From Anseranas semipalmata (lineage: Eukaryota; Chordata; Aves; Anseriformes; Anseranatidae): DNA of 64,000 nucleotides. The position numbers and the translations under genes are program-made. Below the pieces are notes generated by a model, which was not told the origin of the DNA, did not search any database, and worked only from the letters and a program-made list of their open reading frames with translations. Below are positions 21,601-35,599 of this stretch, one piece after another (position 1 is the first letter of the stretch; every line of letters begins with the position of its first letter). The DNA lies in assembly GCA_013399115.1 (NCBI GenBank), contig VXAA01006441.1:744001-808000 (forward strand), read 5' to 3'.

Positions 21601-24311
21601 CCCCGTGGTGTGCAGTGCATGAGGACAGCCTAAAGCAGAGCACAGAATGCTGTTCCTCCCTCTGCCCCCAGGCCTGCCAGCTTACCCCAGAGGTGCAGGC
21701 AGGGCTCTGTGTCTCCTTCTTCTAGTGTCTGCTGTGGGCAGTCACCATGTGCCAGGCCAGGTCCCTCAAATACATCCCCAGATCAGTTCTTGGGCATGCA
21801 GGGGGTAAGAAGCATTTGGCTGCTCAGGCTCTCTCGTGCTCCCTGCTGCTGGTCGAGGTACCAAGCTGCAACCTTGATTTGGAGCCGACAGAGCTGTTTG
21901 CAAAACAAGGCTATGGAGCTTTTTATCAAGAGCCCCAGCTGCCAAATTGGCCTGCACTGCAGGGATCCTCATTGTGCTGAGGCTTTGCATTCATCCCTCC
22001 TCTTGCTTTAATATCCTCTTTCTCTCCTAGCTGGGGTCCCTGCTGCCGGTGATGGCAGAGTGTGCCCGTGTGGTGCCTGGGGCTGCTCACACCTTCGGGT
22101 GCTTAGGATGACATGCACCTCTGGGCTCTGCTAATAGGGACCCCCCCTCTGCTGACTGCACGCCCTACTTCTGATAGCATCGGATATATGCCTGAGCACG
22201 GCTGCTTGGATAAATCAACACCCAGGCCTCTTACACCAAAAAGATGTTCAGAAACAGGGACTGTTGCTGATTTCAAGCAATGCTCTCCAGACATTGCCAA
22301 AAAATCACCAGAGATCAAAGGCATTTTGGAACAAGTGACTTAGAGCTGCAGTAAGGAAAGAGTTTTCTTGGCACCGAGACAAGGTGTTCATTGCCCTTGC
22401 ACTGGTGGGATTGGAAGACCTAGCAGCCTGTTTGAAGGAGAGATGTCCTCATGCCATGAGGTTGTGCCAGCTGAGGCCAGCCTGCCAGTGGAAGTCTTGG
22501 ACTTAGCTGACTTGTGAATGTTGAAGCTCAAGGGCATGGCAAATAGCAAAGACCACGAGGTCTCAGCTTTCCAAGGACAGCTGGAGAGCTGGTCCCAGCT
22601 CACCCACATGTATCAGCACACGGGGCTCAGAGCAGGGCTGCCGCTGACCCAGCACGAAGCTTCCCAGCACTCACAGTCTGAGAGCAGACGCAGGCTTTGG
22701 CTGGCTGCCGGCAGTTTTAATGTCTGCCTTTTAGACCCAGACTTCCTTCTGAGTGGTTCCAGAGGGGGGAAAAAAAAAAAAAAACATCAAAAAACATTCC
22801 CAAGAACCTAATTTCTCCATCAATGGCCACTTCTCTGCCATCTCTTGAAAGTGAGAGAGGCAGAGCAGAAGTGTGGATGGGGATCACAAGGAGCCTCCTT
22901 GGCTGCCCTCTTTGGCTGGGGGGAGCCAAAGGGAGCCAAGGGACCCTGGCAGGAGCAGCGAGCGGCTCCAGCTGGCAGGGCTCCTGGCAGCATCGTGTAG
23001 AGTCCTCTAGTGGTGAACGTTTCACAAACCACCCAAGCATGCTCCCAGGTGAACCCAACCCACCATTTTTATTTTCGCAAAATAAAACCACAATAAAAAT
23101 ATATTTACACTGAAATGTATATCNATATCCCCCCCCCCCAAAAAAAAAATCAACATCCAAACTCAATGCAACTGTTTTAACCACTTGTGAACAGTGTCAA
23201 AGGCAACGTCCCAAAATCAAACAAACCAATCTTCCTTCCCACTATCCCTCCTTCCAAATGCCTTCCTAATAGCATTTCCCATCCAAGGCTAGAAGATGTT
23301 CTTCTAGATATGTGGGCTGAAACCGTACATGCATTAGAAAACTCAGGATATTGCCCACTCAGTTTCTGTTGTCGCCGCTGCTCAGAGAAATGACTGAGAA
23401 AGAGCCCGCAGAACTGAAACATCGCCACGCCTGTGCCAAAACATTTGCTGTTTTGTCACAGACAGACAAATCTGCTTAGGCCAGCTCAGTCTCCAGCAGC
23501 CATAGCAGTGGGTTTAGATGAGCAGCTGAGCTCAGATGGGATTTCAAAACCAAGCAACTCACAGCACTCTTCGCTACCCCCTTTTCTGCCTCTTTCCTCC
23601 CGCCTTGCCCCCAAGCTTTATTTCTGCTCCCATGCTCCATCAGTCCAAGGGCATGACCTCATGCAAAATCCATATCCAGCTCTGAGCAAAATGGTGTTTG
23701 CAGCAATTTGAATATGTGACAGAGGAAAAAAATATCTATTGCCTGCTGTAGCTCCCTCTGCTAAAAAGAAAAGCATTACTCTTGACAGGATATTCCCCTT
23801 CCTAATGAGACGATCATGTCCATGCCCCACTCTCTCCCTTCAGGCCTGGGTCTTTTCAACTGTGGTTCAATTTCTGCTTCGGAATCAAGGAACAAGTCTT
23901 ACAAAGGTTTAAGGCTTCGTTACAAAATATGCCCTCAGATGCTGCAACCAAATAATTGAGCTCTGTTTCTTTCATAAGAGGCTTTTTTTCTCCTCCCCTC
24001 TGAGTAATCACCCACGAATAGTGCCCTTTGAATTTCAGCTTCTGCATTGGAATAGCTGTATTAGCACCTGCTGAAGACAACCTGCTAGTCATTGCGAGGC
24101 TGTGTAAAGAAGCACAAAAAATGAAGGAAAAAAAAAGGATCATAAAATTGTTAGCAGACTTGTGGCTGCTGCCACTTAAAATGCTGCTCATGTTAACAAG
24201 CAATTCAGAGGAATGAAGCTTTAAATACTTTTTTTTTTTTTAAAGTCCTTATTTATCCTATGCAATATTTGTCCTGTGTTTGAACCAGCCCATAAAAATA
24301 ACACGCTGTTG
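18611..24311. other. Upstream flank of KLHL25, no gene recognised
   Basis: AT-richer DNA with no convincing exon, RNA gene or transposon. Holds an A14 run at about 22770-22783 and a C11-A10 run at 23129-23149 next to an ambiguous base at 23124. Short frames have no recognisable similarity. Confidence 0.55.
23129..23149. repeat. Poly-C / poly-A run
   Basis: Eleven C followed by ten A, with an ambiguous base a few bases to the left at 23124. Homopolymer lengths here are prone to sequencing error. Confidence 0.8.
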
Positions 24312-24480
24312 TAGAGTCACGTAATAATTTAGGCTGGCACAGACCATAGGTGGTCATTGGGTCCAGCACCCTGCTCAGCCCAGGCCCAGCTGGAGCAGGA
24401 TGCTCAGGGACTTGTCCCGCTGAGCTCTGAATATCCCCCAGGGTGGAGATTCCTCCACCTCTCTGGCCTTCCTATGCAGT
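24312..24480 (-). mobile_element. CR1 LINE 3'-end fragment, diverged
   Basis: Read on the plus strand it follows the reverse complement of an avian CR1 3' end. It has a decayed TAGAGTCACGTAATAATTTAGG terminus in which the usual end repeat is partly lost, then the GGCTGG..AGACC block, then GGGTCCAGCACCCTGCTC, and finally the CTCCACCTCTCTGG block. The element is therefore in minus orientation, truncated at its 5' end (right side), and well diverged. The right boundary is approximate. Confidence 0.75.
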
Positions 24481-27400
24481 ACAGTATTATACATTCAAAT
24501 AATTCATATGATGTTTCATCTTTTTATGTAGTCAGACCGTTCTCTAGTTCCTAATCTCTTCTAGCTGAAAGCTGCAGTATTTGGTACATATTTGAATGTA
24601 CAAGTCTGTTCCCACTGATTTACTTTAATTATTTTCCTCCAGGCCTGGTGTCCCACCAGTAAGCACAGACACATCCTTGAATATTTCTGCTGAGAAGTAA
24701 GGCTTTAAGCTTATCTCTGCCAAACCCTCCGCGGGGTCCAGGTGCTCGCTAGTGTCACTGTTAATTAGACCGATTTTGGGAGTGCTTACAGTAAACTTAA
24801 ACTGAGCTGCCAGCCACATATCAGTCCTGCCTGCCTGCATTAATTTAGATATCCACTCATGTCCAAATCAATAATAATATGTACTAGTAAATAATAATGG
24901 TTTCATAAAGCTGAAGTAATAGAGATTGAGAGTGTTGTTTCAGCTAAAGAAATGAGCCTGTTGTTTTTGCTGTGTCCCGTAGGAGGATTTCAAAGTGCTT
25001 GCAAAGTAGCTTTTCACAAGGGGATTAACAAACAAACCATTGCCAGGGCCCTGGGAGAGCAGATATTGTTGTGTTTGAGTGGGAAAGTTCCTTTTTTTTT
25101 TTTTTTCTCCTTCCTCTGTCTTCTCCACACCAGGGAAAATCGTGAAGAAAATAAAGTACAGTATTCATGAAATCTTCCTGCTACTTTATGCTGAATTTCA
25201 GTGACAATCAGAAACTCTGTTTTCAGCTACTGACTCTAAATTCCATTATTTAATTTTTTTTGTAGTTTAAATTTCTCCTTTTGCTTCAATAGAAGATTTC
25301 TAGCAAAAACTGTTAAATGCATTTTAATTTCTTTTCTTCACTACAAAACCATTTTCTATCCAAAAATTGTTCACTGTAAAATTCTTACTAGATAAATTGC
25401 TTCCTTTTTACAGATACAAGGATTAACTTTCAGGAAAGGAAACTGCTCAAATACCAGGTAACTGACATGCCAGAACAAGTAGATTAAATGAGAATCTCTG
25501 GGATAACATTTTTTTTTCAGATAAACAAGATAATTTTTAAGCCCAGGATGAAATGCAACTGCTGACACCCAGAGCACATCCATTTTACAACCCAGGAGAG
25601 GGGGACGGAAACCGTTTTCTCCTAGATTTGGGTGAATCATAGTAGATTCTGCAGCTTCTGGCTCATCTTTTCTTTCCAAAAGAGACCAGAAAACTTGTGG
25701 GGTGTGAAAGAAAGCCATGTTCATACACATAGGGGAGGCAAATGTTCTCTGTCTTTTAATGGGTTTTCAGAGGCACCAGCTGAGGCAGCCTTTAGAGCAG
25801 GGTCTGAGCATCACCTTCTTTCAGCAGCATCTGGTGGAGCTGCCTGCTCCTCCTTCCTTCTAGGAATGACAGTTTCCAGAGTTTGCCATTTCATGTTGGG
25901 TTTTGGTGTCTCCCCCCTACTTTCTCCATACCCTGTTTCTCTAAGAGAAAATTAAAAAGGAAAAGAATTGTGGTAGAACTGTTCATTCTCCCTCTCCCCA
26001 GTTACTCCAGTCCCTGGGAAAGCCATAGTTATCATGTCATGGGGCTCTCATCTCCATCTCCATTAATGAAAACATTCATCCCTGAACTGCCCAAAGGAGG
26101 ATCCCCTAGGAGAGAAAAACAGATATAGGTGCAGGAAATCAGGGGAATATTGGTTGGAATGGACACCCGAAGGTCACACAACTTTCTACTTGTAGCAGGC
26201 CATTGCCAACACTAGTTCTTGCCTCCTGTTTAATTTTGACTGCATCTGTCTTGCTTGGGCCACCAAATTAAGGACCAGATCCGTCGCCTTTGCAAGTTCA
26301 AGGAATCACGCTGCCACCTACAGAAGTTTTACTTGAACAAAAAAACAAAGGTTAGATCATTAAAATAGAGGAGGAGAGGAGACCTTGTGGAATTTTGTCT
26401 ACCTGGATGGTGTCCCATAATCAGAGTGGTTTACCCCCAAACTGTGTGATGCCCGGGGCTATGTGGGATGTTATGTACTGACAGCCCTTGCTCAAGGGAC
26501 ACCTATTGTAGTTGGCTTCTTAGATACTTTCATAGCAAATTAGACAAACCAAAGAAATCAGAAGAGAGGTCTGGGGGCTCAGAGGGAGCACCGTGCCTTC
26601 TCCTCTTTATCTACATATCTTCTCATCTGTTCTTAATGCCCTGGAAACACTGTGTTGGGAAGGTGCTCTGCCACAATAAGCAAAAACATAGAGGCTATGT
26701 TATCTTTAGAAGCCACAGCATCAGATGCCTGATCCATTTGCAGCTCAGAATTTATCAGCAGAAAAGTCTCCACCCATCTGCAATTCATATAAATGATAAG
26801 AACTGTTTGTTTCTAATGCCTCGATGTAATTGCAGCCTGTGTGCATCCTAAAATGGCTCCCGAAGGGGAGTGCAGCCAGGCAGGGAGGGGAGAGAGGGTC
26901 TTGTGTGAGTGTGTGGGGTGTTAATCAGAAATATTTGGGGCCTCGTCCCCCAGGTGTTAAGGAAGGCAGATAGCAAGCCCATGTCCTTGTCTCTGAACAG
27001 CTGCACATTCAGAGGATGCTGCACTGCGCACGGGGCTGCTGTATCCCACACGCGTGATCCCAGGAGCCAATGCTGTGCTGATGATCAGAGGGCTGGAAGC
27101 TCGGGCTTCTCTGGACTCCACTCCATATTAATTACTCACTATGTACATCTCATGTAATTAAAAGCCAGGGCATCTCTTCCCATCCTCAGCGCAGAAGCAC
27201 TGTGCCGCTGTTGTAAACACACTTGAGATTGGAGCAAGGCCTTTTGCTGCCTGAATTCTTTGCTTTTATTTCATGTTAAATGCTAGCAGCAGATACTACC
27301 TGCACTGGGCAGGGACAGGGGGTTTGCATTAATTAAAAGTTGTTATGGAAACAGCACATCAAGCATAGGATGGTGTTTCCGAGGGAAGGAGCCGCTCGTA

Positions 27401-28770
27401 ATGGAAAGGCTTGTGGCTGATTTGAAGGGACAAGGATTTGCAGGATTGGATTTTTGTAAAGTTACCAGAGCCTAGAAACGTCTCCTGGGTTCATCTGTCT
27501 TTTTCCATCCTATGGCTGATGGTTCCTGACTGCACCAATCCATTCCCCTGAGCCCTGTGAGAAGCCCCAGTTCATCAGTAGATCAAATAATCTTGTTTTC
27601 CCCTCAAAGTGTTCCCTACTTGCGATCTGAACAAGAGAGAATTAACACTGAACATGTAAAATCACGGTATTATGGTTGAGTGCCTGATAAGGCAAAAACT
27701 GGAGCTCAGTCCCTGGTGAAAAATGGCAGGTTTGACCCTTTGCAAGGGGGCATAGTCAGACTAATCTGTACAGATATCCCTGTTGTCCTGTCTTGGTTAT
27801 GCAAAGAGCTGATTTAAGCCATTTTCAGATGTGCTGCTTCTCCTGCTTCTCTGAATGCGGCACTAACCAAGACACCTGGCTTTGTCAGTACAGGAATAAA
27901 AATAATTGCAACACATTTTATATAACTGAAGAATCACTTTTCCAGGCCAGTGTTCAGTTAATAGGCAGGTTTGATGGCTTATTTCGGATATGGTACAGAA
28001 CCAACCTGTGCTTTATCAAGCTGAAGTGATGAAACACAGCCATCCAAGAGCAGTTATCCAAAGTACGCATGAATGAGACCTGCCTACCCTTTCTAAGTTG
28101 TCTTCCATATCTTTAAGCTGAGACGTTTCAGGGTCAGCAGGTGATTAGATCATTTTGAGGTTATTATTTCCATCTCTGAGAATTTCATGGAGGCAGGAAG
28201 GAAAGGAATCTGTTTAGCCACTTTGAACACGTCCTCTAGAAAAAGTGTTTCCCTTCCACACAGCAAGTCTTAAATCTGTGCCCAGCTTATGCTCAGGGGC
28301 AAAATGAAGCTAGAGTTCATTTGGCATTGTAGCATGGCACCAAATTCTCTTTCATGCAGCCCAGAGTAAATGGTGGACAAATTGTCTAAAGAGACCCAAA
28401 AGACAAAGGGTAAGAGAAATTGTGACAGTATTTTTCCCATTTCATGGATGAAACTGCTCAGGAACTGACGCTAGCTGAGTTCTGTAAGGTGTTGCAGGTC
28501 TGAGTTCTATGTGATAGCTCTCAGCCAGCATTTCAGGTCAGGAACATAAATTGTCCAGCTGGCTTTGATTTATATTATTTAGTTGGGCAGCAGACAAAAT
28601 TCTAAACCCAATCTGTAAGCTGTGCCCCAAAACTATACCCCTCATTTTCACCTAGTACCAATAGAGATCCATCCCTCAAATGATCCCTCACCTGAGTAGC
28701 TGCTGGTGAGGGAGGTGGCAGCTAATTAGAGTGCATCATTAAGAGATAAACACATCTTATAATCAGATCA
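24481..28770. other. Intergenic DNA, no gene recognised
   Basis: AT-rich single-copy-looking sequence with T-runs at about 25088-25106. The stretch 27120-27370 has homeodomain-like TTAATTA cores and an RFX-like palindrome at 27339-27352, and may be a conserved regulatory element. No exon is supported. Confidence 0.5.
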
Positions 28771-28774
28771 TCTG

Positions 28775-28846
28775 TCCGTCCGTCCATCCGTCCATCCATC
28801 CATCCATCCATCCATCCATCCATCCATCCACCCACCCACCCATCCA
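28775..28846. repeat. Tetranucleotide microsatellite (TCCA)n with TCCG and CCCA variants
   Basis: Eighteen consecutive four-base units: TCCG units near the left end, a pure block of ten TCCA units in the middle, then three CCCA units and a last TCCA. The left-to-right sorting of variants is clear by eye. Confidence 0.95.
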
Positions 28847-31800
28847 CTTTTATTCCTACTTGTAGAATTTGAATGCAGATCAGCCGTGTCACTTGCTTAT
28901 CGATTAAGGAAGAGCAGATTCATGGTCTGATAAATTTAGCGAGTGCCATGTAAGCTCTAATTGGTGGACACGATCCACTCACATAACATTAATAACTCCA
29001 AAAGATTCTGCTGATCTTATCATATCGTGTCCTATTCGTGTTTTAATCAGCCTCACCCCCACTGCATTGAAATTTTCTGCTGTGACAAGCCCAGCATTGA
29101 GGCAAGCACCCCTCTGCTTTTACTAACACTAAAAAAATGCCTGTCTTTTTCATAGTAAAAACGGACCAGGAGCATTGCCTTCCAACTTAATTCAAGAGTG
29201 CTATAGGCATGAGTGGGTTATAAAAGCTCTTTTTTCAAGATAAAAGACAGTTCCCTGCCAGAAGCAGCTCAACATCTTTATGACATCCCAGCGCAAAAAA
29301 CAATTGAAAAGGACTGTCATAAAGGGAAGCGTGTCAGTTGTGAACTTTACTGAATTGAGCCTAATGCAAAATTCATGCCGAGGTGTCACAAACGAAAGGC
29401 AGTTTATTAATCCAACTTATCTGGAGCGGGTAGGCAGCAGTCATGGTACATTAAGATTGTATGAATATTCCTCAAGCTCATTTGCGTTTCTATTCAGGAC
29501 CCCTCTTGTGAGTGCAGCAGGGTCTGGGGAGGTCTTTTGGACCAGAAGCAGCCTTCTCTTCCTCTCCCTCCACATATCTTCTCCTACTTGTCACACAGTG
29601 GGTGCACTGGGGCTAAGTGAAGCATGATGTCTTTGCCATCTGACTGATCAGAATGCAACGCCAAGCGAACTGTGTCATGCTTCTTTATTCCAGTCATGCA
29701 TTTAGAAAGCATTTTATTTCTCCATTACATTCTGTATGTTCCCAGGCTACCTTTCCCTACCAGGGAGAAGCCACAGGGAGGATGGGATTCTAAGGTTCCC
29801 TTTTCAAACGCTTTCACCATTTTACAATGTCCTGTTTTCCCCACACAGAACGGCAAGCTGTCTTACAGCTGGTGTGTACAGAAGAATGATTCCATTGAAC
29901 CTCTGTTCTTCTTTTAGGGAAAACAACAAGCACCCTGAAGAAGCAGTGGCATGGGACTAATGTCCTCCGAAAGGATGAGGGGGAGGAGGAATTAAAATGG
30001 TTTGAATTAAAAGTGAAACAGGCTTGCAAGCTGCTTCCATTGTCTCCTGGTGCTGTTGGGTAGCACTCAAGTTAGACTGTGATCAGATGGACAGGTCTAG
30101 CCAGGAAAATGGACCTCCTCCCCAGTGCTGGCAAATGACATCAAATCCCTTAAAACAGGGATGGAGTCCTGCTCCACAAAATGAACTCCTCCTTTGAGGT
30201 TTGGGCTAATTTTGCAATTTACTTCAGCTGGGTCAGGATTTCCCCAGAACCACGTGGGAAGCAGAAAGGCTGCAGGTGGGGCTGAGGAATATAAGGTCAC
30301 AGCCCTACCAGAAGCTGTACCACTGTTTCTTCTTTCTGGTAGGTGGCTACAGAGCTGAAGTTAGCTGTGAGTGACTACAGGTAAGAGAGAAGATGAGGAT
30401 TGTGGGGCTGCAGGAAGGTAAGGGAATTGCTTAGAGTGGATGTGTGATGGGGAGGAGGATTACAGCAGGAGAGTTGCAGCAAAGATGTGGTTTACTGGGC
30501 TCTTGAAAGCTTGAAGAAACTCTTACAAAGGAAGCACTGTCTCTGCTTATTGAAACTAAAGTAGGGAAGAGCCTCAAAGAAAGCAAAAGTCTTCTGGTCC
30601 CATGATGCAAGCCTTGCTTGAAGAAGAGTTGGATGCATGTGTTTAAAAATGTTAAAGTTGATCCCTTTCTGTCTTTTTTTTATGGATGTTACTCAGAGTA
30701 GCTTTTATCATATGTGCATTTGGCTTAGCACTGAAGGGTAATTGCAGCTAAACAGCCTCTAAAAAGAGATCTATAAATGCTATAGAATGTAAGCTGGCCA
30801 AATTCTGTCCCCATTTACATCCGTGCAGCCTCATTGCTTTCAGTGAGGTTGCTCTGATATCCCAATGGCAGAATATGTTTGGGATGTTATGGGGAGTAGA
30901 TGGGAATGTATTATGTGATTATGACAGTGGGCTTCTTTGGGTCAGTTGTTCCAATGGCTCATTTCATGATTTTGGTTATGTCACCTAACCTTTCTGCTGT
31001 GACTTACTCAGCTATGCATATTCACGCTGACCTGTCTTACATGGGGAAATTACTGTAGAACTCCTTGGACACTGTGGAGGGAGGGTGCTGCAAACAGCAG
31101 CACATAGGCGATTGCAGTTGGGAGCAAAAAGGAGCCAAGGTACTCTGCCTAAGCTCGAAGTGGACTGTTATTTGCCTCTTATAAACACTGCATGCTGGAT
31201 AACTAATGAAGTAGGAGAGAGGTACACCAAGTCAACATCTTAAGATGGGAAATTCGGCAAGCGGTGCTACTTGGACTGGATTGCAGTAGAGGTGTCTTAC
31301 TGGTGTTTTTTCTCCTTGCTTGATCTTAGGGTTGCAAGGCACAGCATGTACTTGGGGAGGGAGTCCTGGCAGCCTGGAGTTGCACCAGGTCACACTATCC
31401 GCACTGTATTGAGGTGTGAAGTGATGACTGCAGCATCGGTTGGTTTCTCTGTGTTTCCTATCTTTGCGCTGGGGTGTTTGCAGCCGTCTCTTCAAGCCTC
31501 TATTCTGTCTGCACTGTACAGACAGAAAGCGACGAGCAGGTTTAAGAAGGCCGAGAAGCAGGTCCAGTGCTGAAAATGTTCCTCACCCTCAGCAGTTTCT
31601 GCTTCTAGGGCTGTTCACGCTTTCTGGTTTGATTGCCCACAAGATGGCAGTCGCCACCAGTGCATCACTCATGTGCCTGTCAGGCAGCTGGATTGGCAGC
31701 TGCAGGCACAGAGCGGGAACGGCTCGGCTCCTGGAAGGACCAGGAGTCAGGACAAGGGAAAATAAATGCCTGTTTTCCATAGGGAGCCTCCCTATGCCTG

Positions 31801-34516
31801 AGACCTGCTCCTTTCAGCTCTCACGGTTTCAGCATAGACATACTGTTAACTACTTTTTTTTTTCCTCCTCAAATCTCAGCAATGAAATAGAGATGACACC
31901 AGAGCCCCTCTAGGTAGAATGGGATTTCTCTCCCCTTCTGTCTGTCCACACTTTTGCTGTGGGAACAGTCCTCCCAAATAAAGCAAGGCTTTTGGAAATT
32001 GAAGGTATTTCTGTGTATGCCAGCTGTCAGCTTGTCCCCTTCTGGCACGGGTGCCACAGACCAGTGCAGCTAGCTGAAGGTGCAATGTCCATCACTCCTT
32101 TGGAAACCTCTGGTTTGGTTGAAATGCATGAAAGCATTCTGGGACAGAGTATTTTAGACCTCATAGTGTAGAAGTTGTGATTTCAGGATTTCTTTGTAGA
32201 CTGTGTTTTGAGAACCATTTTCTTGTAAGGGAATTGGCCACATAAATAAGAAAAACATATGATAATTTAGGTGGCAACCTAATTATGTGATTATTTCCAC
32301 CCTTATAAATGCATACAACTTGCTGTGAAATTCAATGAAATTGTAGCTTGGGCACTGAAGAGATTTCTTTATCACTAAAAATGTGCTAACTGTTAAAGAA
32401 AGGTCTAGTAAATTGCCTCTAAAGCACAGGAAATTGGCTTAGCTCCTTCTGTGTAATATTTGTCCTAAGAAACACATCACAGGCAATGGGGCTGAGAAGA
32501 GTCACTGAGGTCTGAAATACATGGACTCTTGCAGCAGCAATATTACCAGCACCTCTGGGAGAACCTATGGGGCTTAATTTTTCTACAGACACTCTGGAGG
32601 ACCATCAAGAAATTGCTTTATGAGTTGAAATACCCTTGCTATTATACTCATAATTAGATACTACAACACCAGATTGCAGTTATTTGTGTTTCTGCAAATC
32701 AGTGTCTCTTTTCTGACTGCAATATTTCTCCACTCTCTGCAATAAAATTCTTTAAAGAAGAGGTAGTGACCAGGATAAATTTCACTAGTGGCACAACATA
32801 GTGGGACACCAGTTTCAGAATATAGGTAATAATAGCAGAAAGAAATCACAACCTCTATATTCCTCTCATGCTAATTATACTTTATAGAGGTTGTTGGGGT
32901 TTGATTGTTTTAACATGTTATCTGTGGGGGGAAAAAAATAAGGACCATTATGGCCAGCATCCAGAAAGTATTTACTATTTGGTGATCTATGTGGACATAA
33001 TTTGGTCTCTGACAATTATTGGTTATTTTTCACAAGTTGGGCTTCTTCTCTAAGTCACCCATGTTAGCATCTGTATATGTTAATATCCACCAAGCCAAGG
33101 TGACAAGCCAAAACCTGCTCAGATTCAACAGCTAAAATAATTTCTCAGTCCTTTAGCTGATGTATTTGTGCCATGATACCTTCATTGTTAGTTACCTCCA
33201 GCAGCTTTCAGCATTAGCTGTTCTCCCACAACGACTTCTTGTAGAACAGCTTCTGAACATGGGTTGGCATATCCCTCCCAGTTAATGTCTAAATATTAGC
33301 TACATTATATTTTCTTTCCCTCTCATTTGAGTTGCAGAAAAGATAAGATAGTGCCTGAATGCTTCCTCCAGGGGATATTTAAAGTCAGAACTTTTCTCAT
33401 TGTTCTTTTTCCCTGCTTCCTTAATCTAACATCCAATTCTAGTTAATGTGCAGTTTCCAAGGCTAACTCAGTTTTGATCGAGTTGTGTTAACTTTGAAAA
33501 GCTGAGTCCAGCTTAAAATGGATGTGGTTAAAGGAGGATGAAAGGCCTTTTTTATCAGTGTTGAAGGAAGTAGTTCAAAAGCAGAAATGGTTTCTTTCTG
33601 AAGACAAAGAAGCTCTTTCTCACTCTCCTCCTGCTATGAAAGAGATCTTTTGCAACTAACTGCCCATCAGAGGAGAATTCGATGAACTGGAGATGAAGCA
33701 GCAGTGTATTGGGAATTTTATTACTATATCTGGGATAAAGGAAATTTAATGTATGTGTATGCCCCTCCATGCTCTCCAAATGCCCTCTTACTTCAGTTTT
33801 TTTTTTTTTGAATTGTCATTTTCTTCCCCTCTTTGGAAGCCAATCAATAGTTTTTCTGTCTAGCTGAGCAGAGAACTACTGGCCTTCTCGTTACCATCTC
33901 ATATGGTGAATAATCCTAGGCAGTGAAATGGAGAGAGAGAGAAAGAAGTATAGAGATATCTTCGTCCCAATTCCACTAGCAGTTGAGGCCATCAGCATTA
34001 GAGACTTAATTTGGAGACAAAACTTTTTTGCATGCATACGATAATTATTGCTGGAATAGCACTTTTTAGAAGTCTGAATACCCTGTGACTTGATCCTATC
34101 ATTTCCTAAACGAGTATTTAATTGTCACCTATGAAGATGCTCATTGTCTGTAAAGTAGACCATACCACTGTTGGAGAGTTTGCCAGCTAGTGAAAATGGT
34201 GACATGTTAGATTATAGCAATAGATCATGCCTATGCTAGAGTGCCCAGGTATGTTGTGAAAATTCAGCAGAATAACAGTTTGGGCTTTGCTGATATTCAT
34301 GAGATAAGGATGTTTAAAACAATGGGACCAGATGAGACTGACTTAAATTCCTGTTCATCCTGCTTGAGAAAAGACTCCTTTAGAACTTCCTAGGTGTTTC
34401 AGTGTGTGTTTAGATTTCCCTTTATGCATTAGACTTAGAAAGGTAATTTCATCCCTCAACCAGACTGTCTTACATAAGATTTCTTTGTTTAAATAGCTTC
34501 AAAAATGGGAAGAGAC
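28847..34516. other. Intergenic DNA, possible conserved elements, no gene recognised
   Basis: The first 650 bases (about 28880-29480) have the even composition and dense transcription-factor-like words typical of conserved non-coding elements. The remainder shows no repeat or gene that I recognise. A 157-codon plus-strand frame at 31440-31913 looks like chance. Confidence 0.45.
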
Positions 34517-34548
34517 AACACACACACATGAACACACACACACACACA
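34517..34548. repeat. (CA)n microsatellite
   Basis: An interrupted CA dinucleotide run, broken by a short TGAA. About 32 bases. Confidence 0.85.
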
Positions 34549-35599
34549 GAGCAGCACATAAGCATATGAAGCGTGTTCATATAAATTATTAAAAGCAATA
34601 TCACAGTAAAGTTGGCAGAAATATAACCTACATAATTGGCACCAGCGGGCTGCATGTGTCAGAGAAAATTAACCAGAAATTAAACGGATATCAAAGCAAA
34701 TCCAAAGTGGTTTCTTGGTTTGACAAGTGAAATTCAAAGAAGGAGGGTGTGAAAAACTCCTTTATTTCCTTAAACCTTTTGAGTGTCAATATGGACACAT
34801 GAATATCCACACTGAGTATGCATCCCTTCTCTCCTACAGTTATCTGGCCCACAATCAGAAATATGTCAGCCTGCTAATTAGCTGCATGGATTTAGCAGCC
34901 ATGTGATTCAGCATGTTGGTTTGAGCATGTGTGCATCAAGCATATTTGTATTCTCCTAAACCTTGGGAGTTCAGAGCAGGGTGAGGTATTTTCAACATGT
35001 TTAATGTTCTTTGTATTGAACTTCTGCATTCAGGATTGACAAAGTCACACAGTACCTGGCCTCCTTGGAGCCGCAGAGGTTGATGTTCATCAGCCTTGTG
35101 AGATACCTCTGAACATGTTGAGGTGGAGCTGGCAAAGAAAAAACTGTGCATCACCATAATCAGCTGAACGGGGCTAATACTCAGCCAGTCATCCCTAATC
35201 TGCACAGTGACTCATCCATGCTTGGCTCTGTTTTTTTTTACCATGCTTCCTCCCCACCCATGGTCTCTATTGTGATTCTGCTATTGCCTCTTTATCTCTT
35301 TCAACACAGTCATATGACAGGTGACACACCTGGAAAGAAGACTGCCAGCCTGACCTGCAGTGTGGGCAGCTTCTCTGGGAAAGCAGGGGCTGCAATGGGA
35401 TCTTGAGTGAGAGTGAACAGATAACTCAATGTGAGCACCTGCTGTGAAGCAATGACAAATGGTCTAGAACAAGTTTTAAATTTATAAACAGAGGTGCCTC
35501 AGAAGTTATATAGGCAACCAGTAAGTAATAACAGGTGAAATTCAGTTTATTGAAGCTATTGGCAACCTGATAGTGAAAAATCAGAGGGGGTGCAGGAAA

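Noticed and set aside
22717..23184. 155-codon minus-strand frame
   Set aside because: It runs through homopolymers and an ambiguous base and has no recognisable similarity.
31440..31913. 157-codon plus-strand frame
   Set aside because: Unfamiliar composition ending in a T-run translation, and no splice or promoter context.
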